From JAEZDP01 sp964430855 (GTDB lineage Bacteria; Acidobacteriota; Vicinamibacteria; Vicinamibacterales; Vicinamibacteraceae), in the NCBI GenBank assembly GCA_964430855.1, contig CAYSHC010000002.1, positions 39,895 to 103,894 of the forward strand: a DNA stretch of 64,000 nt. The letters are read 5' to 3'. A program made the translations under genes and the position numbers. The notes under the pieces were generated by a model that saw only the letters and a program-made list of their open reading frames with translations, did no database searches and was not told the DNA's origin. Of the stretch, positions 1 through 8,248 are shown one piece after another (position 1 is the stretch's first letter; the number at the start of each line of letters is the position of its first letter).

Positions 1-1
1 G

Positions 2-427
2 CCCGTGATCGTCGAGCGCTCGATGTGGTGGCCCGGCGTCGCCGGCGGACCGTGGACCGAGGCGCACAACAGCGCCGCCGTCACCACGACGGCTTCACGC
101 TGGGTGGTTGCCGACGGCGAGGACTCGCCGGCAACCACCACCTACGTCCTCGTGGCGAACACGGGCGACGAGGACGCACGCGTGCGGTTCACGCTGCTCG
201 GCCCCTCGGGCAAGGTGAACAAGGTCACGCTGACGGTGAAGGCCCAGCAGCGGTTCTCGATGGACGTGGGCGCGACGTTTGCCGAGGCGCGCAACACGCG
301 CTTCGGGGTGCTCGTGGAGGCCGAGGACCCCGACGCGCCGCTCGTCGTCGAGCGGGCGACGTACTCGGACGCCCAGGGCATCCCGTGGGCGGCAGGATCC
401 AACAGCCTGGGCACGCCGCTCGACTGA
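2..427 (+). CDS. C-terminal end of a secreted repeat protein (partial)
   Basis: The reading frame is open at the left edge of the window, so only the last 141 residues are visible. Two copies of a similar phrase stand about 110 residues apart: VERSMWW followed by GGPWTEAHNS near the start, and VVERATYSD followed by IPWAAGSNS near the end. Between them lies a beta-rich stretch (TYVLVANTGDEDARVRFTLL) that resembles the Ig-like or DUF5719-like repeats of large exported proteins. No membrane anchor follows; the protein ends in SLGTPLD. The function is unknown, but a surface or extracellular structural role is likely. The family assignment is inference. Confidence 0.6.
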   Translation, partial: PVIVERSMWWPGVAGGPWTEAHNSAAVTTTASRWVVADGEDSPATTTYVLVANTGDEDARVRFTLLGPSGKVNKVTLTVKAQQRFSMDVGATFAEARNTRFGVLVEAEDPDAPLVVERATYSDAQGIPWAAGSNSLGTPLD

Positions 428-488
428 GGTCGATGGGATAAGCTAGCCCCTCGACGCGTCGTCCCCCACGACGCCTCCCCGAGGAGAC

Positions 489-854
489 ATGGCCAGCTTC
501 ACGATCCGTATCGGCGCGATCCTCATCGCGGCAGGCGTCGCCGCCTACGTGCTCACCGGCGCCACCAGCGTCACCGCGCTCATTCCGTCGGCCATCGGGG
601 CCGGGCTGGCGCTGCTCGGCATCGTGGCGGTCAGGCGTCCCGACGCGCGCCAGCACGCCATGCACGTGGCCATGGTCGTGGCGCTCATCGGGCTGGCCGG
701 CTCGTTCACCGGCCTGCTGGCGCTGCCCGACATGCTGTCGGGCACCGGCGTGCGCCCATCGGTCGCGCTGCGCGCGGTGATGGCCGTGATGCTGCTGGTC
801 TATCTCGGGGTGGGACTCAAGTCGTTCGCGGATGCCCGTCTGCGGCGGCGCTGA
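489..854 (+). CDS. Small four-helix integral membrane protein
   Basis: This 121-residue protein is almost entirely hydrophobic, with four predicted membrane helices (about residues 7-25, 30-47, 57-78 and 95-113) and a basic C-terminus (ARLRRR). A strong Shine-Dalgarno, GAGGAGAC, sits directly before the ATG and fixes the start. I do not recognise the family; similar short proteins are usually annotated as hypothetical membrane proteins. Its last 38 bases overlap the 3' end of the convergent ispG gene. Confidence 0.7.
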   Translation: MASFTIRIGAILIAAGVAAYVLTGATSVTALIPSAIGAGLALLGIVAVRRPDARQHAMHVAMVVALIGLAGSFTGLLALPDMLSGTGVRPSVALRAVMAVMLLVYLGVGLKSFADARLRRR

Positions 855-2088
855 CGGCCGTGGGCTTCGCCGGGTAGTGCGACGCGACGTACGCGTCGAC
901 GAGGTCGCGGAAGCCGGCGGCCAGCTCGTCGTAGGTGCCGCGCAGCGTCACCGCATGCTCGCCGTCGATGTAGACGGGGCAGTTGGGGGCCTCTCCCGTG
1001 CCGGGGAGCGAGATGCCGATGTTGGCGGCCTTCGACTCGCCCGGCCCGTTCACCACGCAGCCCATCACCGCCAGCGTCAGCGTCTCGACGCCCTCGTACT
1101 GCTGGCGCCACTCCGGCATGCGCGAGCGGATGTACTCCTGCGTGCGCTCGGCGAGTTCCTGGAACGTCGTGGACGTCGTCCGGCCGCAGCCCGGGCAGGC
1201 GGTGACGCTCGGGCTGAACGACCGGATGCCGAGTGACTGGAGCAACTCGCACGCGGCGTACACCTCCTCGCGGCGGTCGCCGTTCGGCCGCGGCGTCAGC
1301 GACACGCGGATGGTGTCGCCGATGCCCTCGTGCAGCAGCACGCCCATCGCCGCCGACGACCACACGAGCCCCTTGATGCCCATGCCGGCCTCGGTGAGGC
1401 CGAGGTGCAGCGGCTGCCGCGTGCGCGCCGCGAGCGCCCTGTACACCTCGATGAGGTGCACGGGCCGCGAGACCTTGCACGAGATGATGATCTGGTCGTG
1501 GCGCAGGCCGCACTCGAGCGCGAGGTCCGTCGAGGTGAGCGCCGACTCGACCATGCAGGCGTTGACGATCTCGTCGGACGTCTTCCCGAGCCCCCTGTCG
1601 GTGTTCTCCTGCATCCGCCGCACGACGAGCTCCTGGTTGAGGGAGCCGCCGTTGACACCGATGCGCACCGGCTTGTCGTTGTCACGGGCGACGCCGCAGA
1701 TGGTCGCGAACTGCTCGTCGCGGCGGGCGCCCGTGCCGACGTTGCCGGGGTTGATGCGGTACTTGTCGAGCGCGGCCGCACAGGCGGGGTAGCGCGTCAG
1801 CAGCAGGTGCCCGTTGTAGTGGAAGTCGCCGATGAGCGGGGCCTCGCAGCCGGCATCGCGCAGGCGCTGCTTGATCTCGGGGACGGCGCGCGCCGCCTCG
1901 GGCACATTCACGGTGACGCGCACCATCTCGGAGCCGGCCTCGACGAGCGCCAGGCACTGCGCCACCGTGCGCTCGACGTCGGCCGTGTCCGTGCTGGTCA
2001 TCGACTGCACGACGACGGGGGCACCGCCGCCCACCTGGACGTGCCCGACGCGGACGCCGTACGTACGGTGCAACCGGACGGTCGTCAT
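817..2088 (-). CDS. ispG: 4-hydroxy-3-methylbut-2-enyl diphosphate synthase (IspG/GcpE)
   Basis: IspG carries out the penultimate step of the MEP isoprenoid pathway, reductively opening the cyclic diphosphate MEcPP to HMBPP with a [4Fe-4S] cluster. The 423-residue protein has the family N-terminus with VQSMTSTDT, a TIM-barrel region, and the C-terminal cluster ligands in ACPGCGRT and MGCVVNGPGE. It is somewhat longer than the E. coli enzyme because of a short C-terminal tail. The gene overlaps the upstream PilZ gene by four bases (ATGA), so it is the last gene of a GNAT-PilZ-ispG operon. Its 3' end overlaps a convergent membrane-protein gene. Confidence 0.97.
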   Translation of the reverse strand: MTTVRLHRTYGVRVGHVQVGGGAPVVVQSMTSTDTADVERTVAQCLALVEAGSEMVRVTVNVPEAARAVPEIKQRLRDAGCEAPLIGDFHYNGHLLLTRYPACAAALDKYRINPGNVGTGARRDEQFATICGVARDNDKPVRIGVNGGSLNQELVVRRMQENTDRGLGKTSDEIVNACMVESALTSTDLALECGLRHDQIIISCKVSRPVHLIEVYRALAARTRQPLHLGLTEAGMGIKGLVWSSAAMGVLLHEGIGDTIRVSLTPRPNGDRREEVYAACELLQSLGIRSFSPSVTACPGCGRTTSTTFQELAERTQEYIRSRMPEWRQQYEGVETLTLAVMGCVVNGPGESKAANIGISLPGTGEAPNCPVYIDGEHAVTLRGTYDELAAGFRDLVDAYVASHYPAKPTAVSAAADGHPRTT

Positions 2089-2519
2089 GACGGCCAGCGC
2101 CTCCCGGATGGCGGCGGCAGGGCTTCGCCCGCCGCGTCACCGGCGTGCCCGCCGGCAAGTTCGGCGACGATGGCACGCAGCGCCTCGCGCTCCTCGGCGC
2201 GGACGCCTTCGAGCGCCAGCGCGGTGACATAGCGGGCCCGCGGCTCGCGTCCCGGCACGCCCGCGGTGCGGCAGTACACGACGCGCCCCGTGAGCGTCAG
2301 CGGCGCGCGCGCCTCCACGACGATCGTGACGTCGCACGCGGTGTCGGGGCGGATGGGCGTGTCGCCTTCCACCAGGAGCCCGCTCTCGCTGACCTCGCGG
2401 AGCGCCATCGACGCATCACCGTCCCCGCGCACCACGCCGGCGCGGCGCGGAGGCACCTCCACCCGCAGGGCACGGCGCCGTTCGGGCGTCCAGTCGAGCG
2501 TGGCGTGCTTCAGGGCCAT
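2085..2519 (-). CDS. PilZ-domain protein (possible c-di-GMP receptor)
   Basis: This is a 144-residue protein with the layout of a stand-alone PilZ domain. RRALR near residues 14-18 fits the RxxxR nucleotide-binding motif, and EVSESG near residues 43-48 fits the second motif [D/N]xSxxG, with Glu at the first position. A beta barrel follows (CDVTIVVEA, LTLTGRVVYC), then an Ala/Pro-rich tail. PilZ domains bind cyclic di-GMP and control motility, exopolysaccharide or adhesion. The D/N-to-E change may weaken binding. It lies 8 bases after the GNAT gene and overlaps ispG by four bases. Its partner cannot be deduced from the sequence. Confidence 0.75.
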   Translation of the reverse strand: MALKHATLDWTPERRRALRVEVPPRRAGVVRGDGDASMALREVSESGLLVEGDTPIRPDTACDVTIVVEARAPLTLTGRVVYCRTAGVPGREPRARYVTALALEGVRAEEREALRAIVAELAGGHAGDAAGEALPPPSGRRWPS

Positions 2520-2527
2520 CGGTTCTC

Positions 2528-3127
2528 TCAGCGCGGCGTGTCCTCGAGCCGGGTGCGCGAGCTCCGGTGCAGGTCGAGCACGTGCGGCCCAAGCTGCTTG
2601 CTCACAAACAGCTTGGCCTCGAGGTTCTCGATCGGGTTCGGCACGTACCGGATCACGTCGAAATGCAGGTTGGCCAGCGTCGCGCGCATGTCGTAGTGGC
2701 GGTTCTTGGTCTTGACGACGATCTCGTCGAAGCCGGCCGCCACGGCCCAGGTCTCCTGCTCCTCGGTCAGCGCGCGGAAGTGGCCCTGGCCCCGCCAGTC
2801 ACTGCGGGTGCCGCCGATCCAGCTGTAGAGGATGCGCCGGTTCTCGAACGTCACCACGTCCTCGAGCTGCGCTGCGAGGTCCGCGAGCCGTGGGTTCGAC
2901 TCGTTGGCGAACAACTCGTGACACACTTTGTAGGACACAGGGACGAGCGAGCCGGGCTCGTCAGGGAGCGGCGCGACCGCCATCACGATCAGGTGCTCGC
3001 GATCGCTCAGCCGCTCGATGATCTCGCTGGCCGTCTTGCGCCGCGCGAACTCGCCGAAGAACTCCTCGATGTACTCGATCTCGAGGGCCCCCTGTTCGAG
3101 GCCGTAATGTCGGATCAGATATTCCAC
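2528..3127 (-). CDS. GNAT-family N-acetyltransferase
   Basis: The 199-residue protein has a GNAT-like acetyl-CoA binding signature, RGQGHFRAL near residues 116-124, preceded by a beta strand (RRILYSWIGG) and followed by a strand-turn (EIVVKTKNRHYDMRATL). The N-terminal half carries MEYLIRHY and a helical segment rich in Glu. The substrate cannot be read from the sequence. It is the first gene of a three-gene minus-strand operon ending in ispG, and it is divergent from a tiny plus-strand membrane ORF with about 50 bases between the starts. Confidence 0.7.
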   Translation of the reverse strand: MEYLIRHYGLEQGALEIEYIEEFFGEFARRKTASEIIERLSDREHLIVMAVAPLPDEPGSLVPVSYKVCHELFANESNPRLADLAAQLEDVVTFENRRILYSWIGGTRSDWRGQGHFRALTEEQETWAVAAGFDEIVVKTKNRHYDMRATLANLHFDVIRYVPNPIENLEAKLFVSKQLGPHVLDLHRSSRTRLEDTPR

Positions 3128-3153
3128 GCGGGACCAGGACTCGCGCCATTCAT

Positions 3154-3159
3154 TATAGT
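3154..3159 (+). promoter_or_regulatory. Candidate -10 hexamer TATAGT for the 39-residue ORF
   Basis: TATAGT stands 18 bases before the ATG of the small ORF at 3178, with AGAGG between them as a possible ribosome-binding site. No convincing -35 is visible. The same interval must also hold the promoter of the divergent GNAT operon. Confidence 0.35.
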
Positions 3160-3177
3160 GGCAGAGGTCGGCCGCCC

Positions 3178-3297
3178 ATGAGCGGCCTGCTGCTGGGCAT
3201 CATCCTTGCCGTCATCGCCGTCTTCACGGTGATGTGGGCCGTCGGCAAGGTCCTGTGGTGGCTGCGCGTGACCATCCCCCCACGACGGAAGAGGTAG
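3178..3297 (+). CDS. 39-residue single-pass membrane miniprotein
   Basis: The ORF begins MSGLLLGIILAVIAVFTVMW and continues through GKVLWWLRVTIPPRRKR to a TAG stop. It has one hydrophobic segment (residues 3-30) and a strongly basic tail, as expected for a small inner-membrane protein with its C-terminus inside. A TATAGT element and AGAGG lie just upstream. The TAG stop overlaps the first base of the repeat GGGTCAGGTCTCG. I do not recognise a family, and whether it is expressed is inference. Confidence 0.5.
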   Translation: MSGLLLGIILAVIAVFTVMWAVGKVLWWLRVTIPPRRKR

Positions 3298-3337
3298 GGT
3301 CAGGTCTCGAGATCGCGCGCCGTGGGGTCAGGTCTCG
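3297..3337. repeat. Two direct copies of GGGTCAGGTCTCG between convergent genes
   Basis: GGGTCAGGTCTCG occurs at 3297-3309 and again at 3325-3337, a 28-base period. The first copy follows TA of the TAG stop of the plus-strand miniprotein. The second copy contains TCA, which is the TGA stop of the minus-strand helicase gene. From memory, near-identical words recur between genes in several GC-rich genomes, often linked to RAYT/REP-type elements, but that link is not shown here. Confidence 0.6.
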
Positions 3338-4902
3338 CGCCCGTCGTCGGCCCCGACGGCGTCGGCGGCGGCGCCCGCGGGCGCGCCTTCCTGGTCCTGC
3401 CGGGCGCCAGACGGCCGCCGCCGGCGGCGACGCCGTTTCCGCGCCGCCGAGCGCGCGTCTCCGTCTTCGCCCGCCGACCCCGACGCCTCCGGGGTCTCGC
3501 CCGGGTCAGCCGCGTCGGCCAGTTCGCCAGTGTTGGCCGGAGCCTCCGCCGCAGCCGCAGCCCGCCCGGACGCCCGTCCGCGCCGCTGCCGACCCTCTGC
3601 CTTCCCGTCGCCATCCAGCTCGGCGTGGCCGTCCTCGAACAGCACGAGGCCGAAGGCCTGCGCGATGTCGTCCATCGCCTGGCGTTCCTCGGGCGCGACC
3701 AGCGTGATGGCCACTCCCGTCGACGCGGCGCGGCCCGTGCGGCCGACGCGATGGACGTACGTCTCGCGGTTGAACGGCACCTCGTAGTTGATGACCTGCT
3801 CGATGCCGTCGATGTCGAGCCCGCGCGCCGCGATGTCGGTGGCGACCAGCACGCGGTAGCTGCCCGAGCGGAAGCCCTCCACGGCGCGCAGCCGGTCCTG
3901 CTGCGTCCTGTCGGCGTGCAGCGCCGTCGTCCGGATGCCCGACGCCTGGAGATCGCGCGCCAGCCGGTCGGCGCCGCGCTTGGTGGCCGTGAACACGAGC
4001 GTCGGACCGTGCTGACGCCTGAGGTGCCGCACCAGCCACGGCGTCTTCTCGTGACGGCCCAGCAGCTCGGCCTTGTGCGTGATTGTCGTCGCGGGCGCGT
4101 TGCGCGAGCCGAGCTGGACGAGCTTCGGCGACCGCATGATGTCGAGCGCGTAGCCCATCACCTCTTCCGGCATGGTGGCCGAGAAGTGCAGCGTCTGCCG
4201 CGGCTCGTCGGGGGGCAGCTGCGAAGTGATGAACTTGACGTCGGGCCAGAACCCCATGTCGAGCATGCGGTCCGCCTCGTCGAGCACGAGCACTTCCAGG
4301 CCGTCGAACTTCGCCGCCCCGGTGCGCATGTGATCCATCAGCCGGCCTGGCGTCGCCACGACGATGTCGACGCCCGCCTTGAGGGCGGCCTCCTGCGGGT
4401 CCATGGGCACGCCGCCGAAGACGGCCGCCCCGAGCAGGCCCGTGTGGTAGCCGAACCCCTGGACGTCGTCCTCGATCTGCACCGCCAGCTCGCGCGTCGG
4501 GGCGAGCACCAGCACGCGCGCCGACCCGCGCCGTTCCTTCGGCTGCTGGAGGAGCCGCTGCATCAAGGGCAGCAGGAACGCGGCGGTCTTGCCCGTGCCC
4601 GTCTCGGCACACGCGACGATGTCGTGGCCCTCGGCCACGAGGTCGAACACCGCGCTCTGGATGGGCGTCGTCGTCTCGAACCGCCGGTCCTCGAGCCCCA
4701 TCCGCAGCCGCTCGTCAACGATGAGGTCGGCGAACCGGCGCGGGGCGGTGTCGGGCTCGACTTGCTCGAAGCGGGCGAGCAGGGCCGCCGAGCGCGCGGC
4801 GGTCTGGGCGGAAGGGGCGGCGGGTGGCGATGGGCGCCGGCCGCCCGAAGCCCGCCCTCCCCGCGGCGACGGACGCCGGCGTGAACCGGCCTGCACGCTC
4901 AC
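3328..4902 (-). CDS. DEAD-box ATP-dependent RNA helicase (RhlE-like)
   Basis: The 524-residue protein carries the full superfamily-2 motif set in order: a Q-motif region (FADLIVDERL...TTPIQ), motif I AETGTGKT near residue 98, PTRELA, TPGR, DEAD near residue 208, SAT, ATDIAARGLD, and HRVGRTGRA near residue 383. The C-terminal 110 residues are low-complexity, with Ala/Gly stretches and a run of arginines (KRRRRRRR), typical of RNA-tethering tails. Such enzymes unwind structured RNA in ribosome assembly, mRNA decay or cold adaptation. The GTG start overlaps the stop of the RRM gene (GTGA), so the two are translationally coupled. Confidence 0.95.
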   Translation of the reverse strand: MSVQAGSRRRPSPRGGRASGGRRPSPPAAPSAQTAARSAALLARFEQVEPDTAPRRFADLIVDERLRMGLEDRRFETTTPIQSAVFDLVAEGHDIVACAETGTGKTAAFLLPLMQRLLQQPKERRGSARVLVLAPTRELAVQIEDDVQGFGYHTGLLGAAVFGGVPMDPQEAALKAGVDIVVATPGRLMDHMRTGAAKFDGLEVLVLDEADRMLDMGFWPDVKFITSQLPPDEPRQTLHFSATMPEEVMGYALDIMRSPKLVQLGSRNAPATTITHKAELLGRHEKTPWLVRHLRRQHGPTLVFTATKRGADRLARDLQASGIRTTALHADRTQQDRLRAVEGFRSGSYRVLVATDIAARGLDIDGIEQVINYEVPFNRETYVHRVGRTGRAASTGVAITLVAPEERQAMDDIAQAFGLVLFEDGHAELDGDGKAEGRQRRGRASGRAAAAAEAPANTGELADAADPGETPEASGSAGEDGDARSAARKRRRRRRRPSGARQDQEGAPAGAAADAVGADDGRET

Positions 4903-5498
4903 TCCTCGTCGTCCGTCTCGTCGACCTCGGGGAGCGACGACGCCGGGTCGTCGAAGCTCGAGAGGGCGAAGTCGATGTCCTCTTCGTCCTCGTCGTACAA
5001 CCGGGTCACGGGACGTTCCTTGATGGGACCGCGCGGCCCCTTCTCGTAGGTCTGCTTGCGGGACGGCTTGGATCGCTGGCGCCGTCCATCGGGCCCCGTC
5101 GGCGGCGGGCCACTCATGGGCTCGCGCGGCGCGAACGGGCGCGACGGGCCGGGCCGCGGACCGCCACCGTAGCCGGCCGACGGGCCTCCGCCATAGCTGC
5201 CGGCGGGGCGCGAACCGTAGCCGCCGGGCCGCGGGCCGGACGGGCGATCTTCGCGGGCGCGCGCCTCGCTGACGGCGATCGGCCGCCCCTGGAGCGGCGT
5301 GCCGTTGAACCGCTCGATGATCTTCTCGGCGGCCTCGCGCTCGGCGAAGTCCACGAACGCAAAGCCGCGCGGGCGGCCCGTCTCGCGGTCGACCGGCAGC
5401 ACGACCTGCAGGGGTTGGGCGATTTCGCTGAACAGGGACCGAAGGTCCGCGTCCGTGGCGGAATAGGGGAGATTGCCGATGAATAACCGAACGCTCAC
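4899..5498 (-). CDS. RNA-binding protein with one RRM domain and acidic tail
   Basis: From the GTG at 5498 (preceded by GAGGAC) the protein is 199 residues. An RRM fills residues 3-85, with RNP2 as LFIGNL at 5-10 and RNP1 as RGFAFVDF at 44-51. A Gly/Pro/Arg/Tyr-rich linker (residues about 95-145) and a basic patch follow, and the protein ends in a strongly acidic tail (DEDEEDIDF to DETDDEE). A longer ORF starts upstream, but its extra residues look non-coding. The coupling to a DEAD-box helicase suggests a joint RNA-chaperone and unwinding role, perhaps under cold stress. About 288 bases of upstream sequence could hold a structured leader. Confidence 0.9.
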   Translation of the reverse strand: MSVRLFIGNLPYSATDADLRSLFSEIAQPLQVVLPVDRETGRPRGFAFVDFAEREAAEKIIERFNGTPLQGRPIAVSEARAREDRPSGPRPGGYGSRPAGSYGGGPSAGYGGGPRPGPSRPFAPREPMSGPPPTGPDGRRQRSKPSRKQTYEKGPRGPIKERPVTRLYDEDEEDIDFALSSFDDPASSLPEVDETDDEE

Positions 5499-5725
5499 GA
5501 CGTCCTCACGGGAGTGGCCACGCCTCCTGCCTGGCAGATGGCGCGGCCTGACGCGGCGGGAGCCGACGGGCAACGCCTCGGGTCTTCAAGAGAGTTGGGG
5601 GAGTTGAGTCTCAAGGTGACGAGGCGCGAGGCAGCGACGCTGCCACTGGTAGCCATATGTGACGCTTCGCCTGTCCTCCGCTACGAGGCCATAGAGTTGC
5701 ACACTTCTTCCTGAGCCGCAACCGC

Positions 5726-5731
5726 TACACT
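5726..5731 (+). promoter_or_regulatory. Candidate -10 hexamer TACACT
   Basis: GCTACACT lies 55 bases before the ATG of the gene at 5787, in the 288-base divergent interval 5499-5786. The same GCTACA(C/A)T word precedes other genes in the window. No clear -35 was found, and nothing else recognisable occurs in the interval. Confidence 0.3.
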
Positions 5732-5786
5732 TACGTCAGGACACGGCGCGCCCGTCCGCGACGCCGCGCCTGGACACCGAGATCCC

Positions 5787-6281
5787 ATGCCCGCAGCCTC
5801 CTTCGATCAACTGCCCGACCACGCCCGACTCTGGGTGTTTGCCGCCGAGCGGCCCCTCTCGGCCGACGAGGCCGAACGCCTCCTGACGGAAGTGGACGAG
5901 TTCCTCGACGGCTGGCACGCCCACCAGGTGCCCCTCACGTGCGCCCGCGACTTCCGGTACGGCCAGTTCCTGCTGATCGGCGCCGACGAGCGGGCAGCCG
6001 GCGTGTCGGGATGCTCCATCGACGCGCTCGTCCGGACGATGAAGAGTCTCGGCGCGCAGCTCGGGGTGAGCCTGCTCGACCACGGCGCCGTGCACTTCCG
6101 CCGAGGCGACGCCATTGTCAGGATGACGCGCGACGCGTTTGCCGAGGCCGTCGCTGCCGGCGAGGTGACGCCCGAGACGATCGTCTTCGACAACACGGCG
6201 ACGACGGTCGGCGCGGTGCGCCGCGGCGACTGGGAGCGGCCCGCCGCCGCGTCGTGGCACGCGACGGCGTTCTTCAACTGA
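5787..6281 (+). CDS. Conserved protein of unknown function
   Basis: This is a soluble 164-residue protein with no signal peptide or membrane segment. It opens with ARLWVFAAERPLSADEAERLL and has a central DFRYGQFLLIGADE stretch. Its second half alternates strands and helices (LGVSLLDHGAVHFRRG, IVRMTRDAFAEAV) and ends in SWHATAFFN. Similar short proteins are found widely and are sometimes misnamed ABC transporter ATPase, but no Walker motif is present. It ends 8 bases before the dehydrogenase gene and is probably co-transcribed with it. The function is unknown. Confidence 0.65.
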   Translation: MPAASFDQLPDHARLWVFAAERPLSADEAERLLTEVDEFLDGWHAHQVPLTCARDFRYGQFLLIGADERAAGVSGCSIDALVRTMKSLGAQLGVSLLDHGAVHFRRGDAIVRMTRDAFAEAVAAGEVTPETIVFDNTATTVGAVRRGDWERPAAASWHATAFFN

Positions 6282-6289
6282 ATCGTTCC

Positions 6290-7291
6290 ATGCTGGTGAC
6301 GTTCTTCAGCGCGCGGCCCTACGACGAGCAGAGCTTCCTCGAGGCCAACCGCGACGGCCGGCACCAGCTGCGATTCCTCACGCCGCGGCTCACCAGCGAC
6401 ACCGTGCTGCTCGCGTCGGGCAGCGAGGCCGTCTGTGCCTTCGTCAACGACACGCTCGACAGGCCCGTGCTCGAGCGGCTCGCCGCGGGCGGCACGCGCA
6501 TCGTGGCGCTCCGCTGCGCCGGCTTCAACAACGTCGACCTCGCGGCGGCCGCCGACGTGGGCCTGCCGGTCGTGCGCGTCCCGGCCTACTCGCCGCACGC
6601 GGTCGCCGAGCACACCTTCGCGCTGATCCTCGCGCTGAACCGTCGTATCCACCGCGCCTACAACCGTATCCGCGAGGGCAACTTCTCGCTCGACAACCTG
6701 GTCGGCTTCGACCTGCACGGCAAGACCATCGGCGTGATCGGCACGGGGCTCATCGGACGCGTCGTCGTGGACATCGCGCGTGGATTCGGCATGCGCGTGG
6801 TGGCGTACGACCCGACGCCCGACGCCGGCGTCCTGGCCGCCGGCGGCCGCTACACGGACATGCCGACGCTGCTTGCCGAGAGCGACGTCGTCACGCTCCA
6901 CTGCCCGCTGTTGCCGTCCACGTTCCACCTGATCGACGCCGAGGCGCTCGGCCGCATGCGACGGGGCACCGTGCTCATCAACACGAGCCGCGGCGCCCTC
7001 GTCGACTCGCAGGCCGTCGTGGACGCACTCAAGTCAGGGCACCTCGGCGGCCTCGGCATCGACGTCTACGAAGAAGAGGCGGGCCTCTTCTTCGAGGACC
7101 GCTCCGCGCACGCCATCGCCGACGACGTGTTCGTCCGGCTCGTGTCGTTCCCGAACGTCCTCGTGACCGGGCACCAGGGGTTCCTGACGCGCGAGGCGCT
7201 TGCCGCCATCGCGGCGACGACGCTGGCGAGCCTCGATGCGTTCGAGGCCGGCCGGCCGCTCGAGCACGCCGTGACGCTCCCTTCCGAGTGA
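6290..7291 (+). CDS. D-2-hydroxyacid dehydrogenase (D-lactate dehydrogenase type)
   Basis: The ATG at 6290 gives 333 residues, the normal LdhA length; the longer upstream extension of the frame is a shadow of the preceding gene. The protein starts MLVTFFSARPYDEQSF and shows the Rossmann motif GTGLIG near residue 150. The catalytic Arg lies in INTSRGALVD, the Glu in DVYEEEAGLFFED, and the His in VTGHQGFLT. These features match D-lactate dehydrogenases, which reduce pyruvate to D-lactate with NADH, more closely than phosphoglycerate dehydrogenases. It is followed by a CDF transporter gene that overlaps its stop by GTGA. The exact substrate is inference. Confidence 0.88.
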   Translation: MLVTFFSARPYDEQSFLEANRDGRHQLRFLTPRLTSDTVLLASGSEAVCAFVNDTLDRPVLERLAAGGTRIVALRCAGFNNVDLAAAADVGLPVVRVPAYSPHAVAEHTFALILALNRRIHRAYNRIREGNFSLDNLVGFDLHGKTIGVIGTGLIGRVVVDIARGFGMRVVAYDPTPDAGVLAAGGRYTDMPTLLAESDVVTLHCPLLPSTFHLIDAEALGRMRRGTVLINTSRGALVDSQAVVDALKSGHLGGLGIDVYEEEAGLFFEDRSAHAIADDVFVRLVSFPNVLVTGHQGFLTREALAAIAATTLASLDAFEAGRPLEHAVTLPSE

Positions 7292-8196
7292 CACCCGCCG
7301 CCTCACGCCCGATCGCCGACGACTCGCCGATGCGCTCGGGGCGCCGCATCGCCGCGGTCAGCGTCGGCGTCAACCTCGTGCTGGCCGTCGCGGCGCTTTG
7401 GGCCGGCCTCGCGGGGAGCTCGACGACCGTGCTGTCTGCCGGCGTGGAGTTTGCCGCCGACGTCGCGGCCTCGCTCGTCGTCATGGCCGGCTTCTGGTAC
7501 GCCTCCAAGCCCGCCGACGTCAACCACCCCTATGGCCACGGCCGCGCCGAGACGCTCACCGGCCTCGTCGTCGGCCTCGCGCTGCTGCTGGTCGGTGCGG
7601 CGCTCGTCGCGCGCGGGTTCCTCATGATTGGCGAGGGCAGCCACGTCGTGCCCGCGACCTTCACGGTGTGGCCGCTCGTGGTGTCGCTCGTCGCCAAGAG
7701 CGGGCTGATGGCCACCAAGTGGCGGCTGGCGCGCCGGCTCGGCAGCCAGGCGCTCCTTGCGGATGCCTGGAACGACAGCGTGGACGTGCTCTCGTCGCTC
7801 GCGGCGCTCGTCGCGCTCGGCCTGGCGCTCTACGCGCCCGACAGGTTCGCCGCCGCCGACGCCGTGGGCGGCGTCCTCGTCGGGATCTTCGTGATCACGG
7901 CCGGCGTGGGCATCGTGCGCTCCACCTCGCTCGACCTCATCGACACGATGCCGCCGCCGGCGGTGGTGGAGCAGGTCCGCCAGGCGGCCCTGTCGGTGCC
8001 CGGCGTGCGCGGCGTCGAGAAGTGCGTCGGGCGGAAGACGGGCCTCCAGTACCACATGGACCTGCACCTCGAGGTGGACGGGTGGATCTCGGTGGACGAA
8101 GGACACGCGATAGCCGCGCGCACGAGGGAGGCGGTGACGCAGCAGGTACCCGAAGTGACCGACGTCCTCGTGCACGTCGAGCCGATGCCGTCGTGA
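7288..8196 (+). CDS. Cation diffusion facilitator (CDF) metal efflux protein
   Basis: The 302-residue protein has about six membrane helices in the first 210 residues, then a cytoplasmic C-terminal metallochaperone-like domain containing VPGVRGVEKCVGRK and VDEGHAIAARTREAV. The CDF signature HPYGHGRAE follows helix II. In helix II the usual acidic ligand pattern appears as EFAADVAAS. The family exports Zn, Mn, Fe or Co by proton antiport; the metal is not predictable here. The GTG start overlaps the dehydrogenase stop. Confidence 0.9.
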   Translation: MTPAASRPIADDSPMRSGRRIAAVSVGVNLVLAVAALWAGLAGSSTTVLSAGVEFAADVAASLVVMAGFWYASKPADVNHPYGHGRAETLTGLVVGLALLLVGAALVARGFLMIGEGSHVVPATFTVWPLVVSLVAKSGLMATKWRLARRLGSQALLADAWNDSVDVLSSLAALVALGLALYAPDRFAAADAVGGVLVGIFVITAGVGIVRSTSLDLIDTMPPPAVVEQVRQAALSVPGVRGVEKCVGRKTGLQYHMDLHLEVDGWISVDEGHAIAARTREAVTQQVPEVTDVLVHVEPMPS

Positions 8197-8248
8197 GCGG
8201 CCACGACGCGTCACTTCCCGCTGACGCGTCTGATGGCCGGCACGAAGC

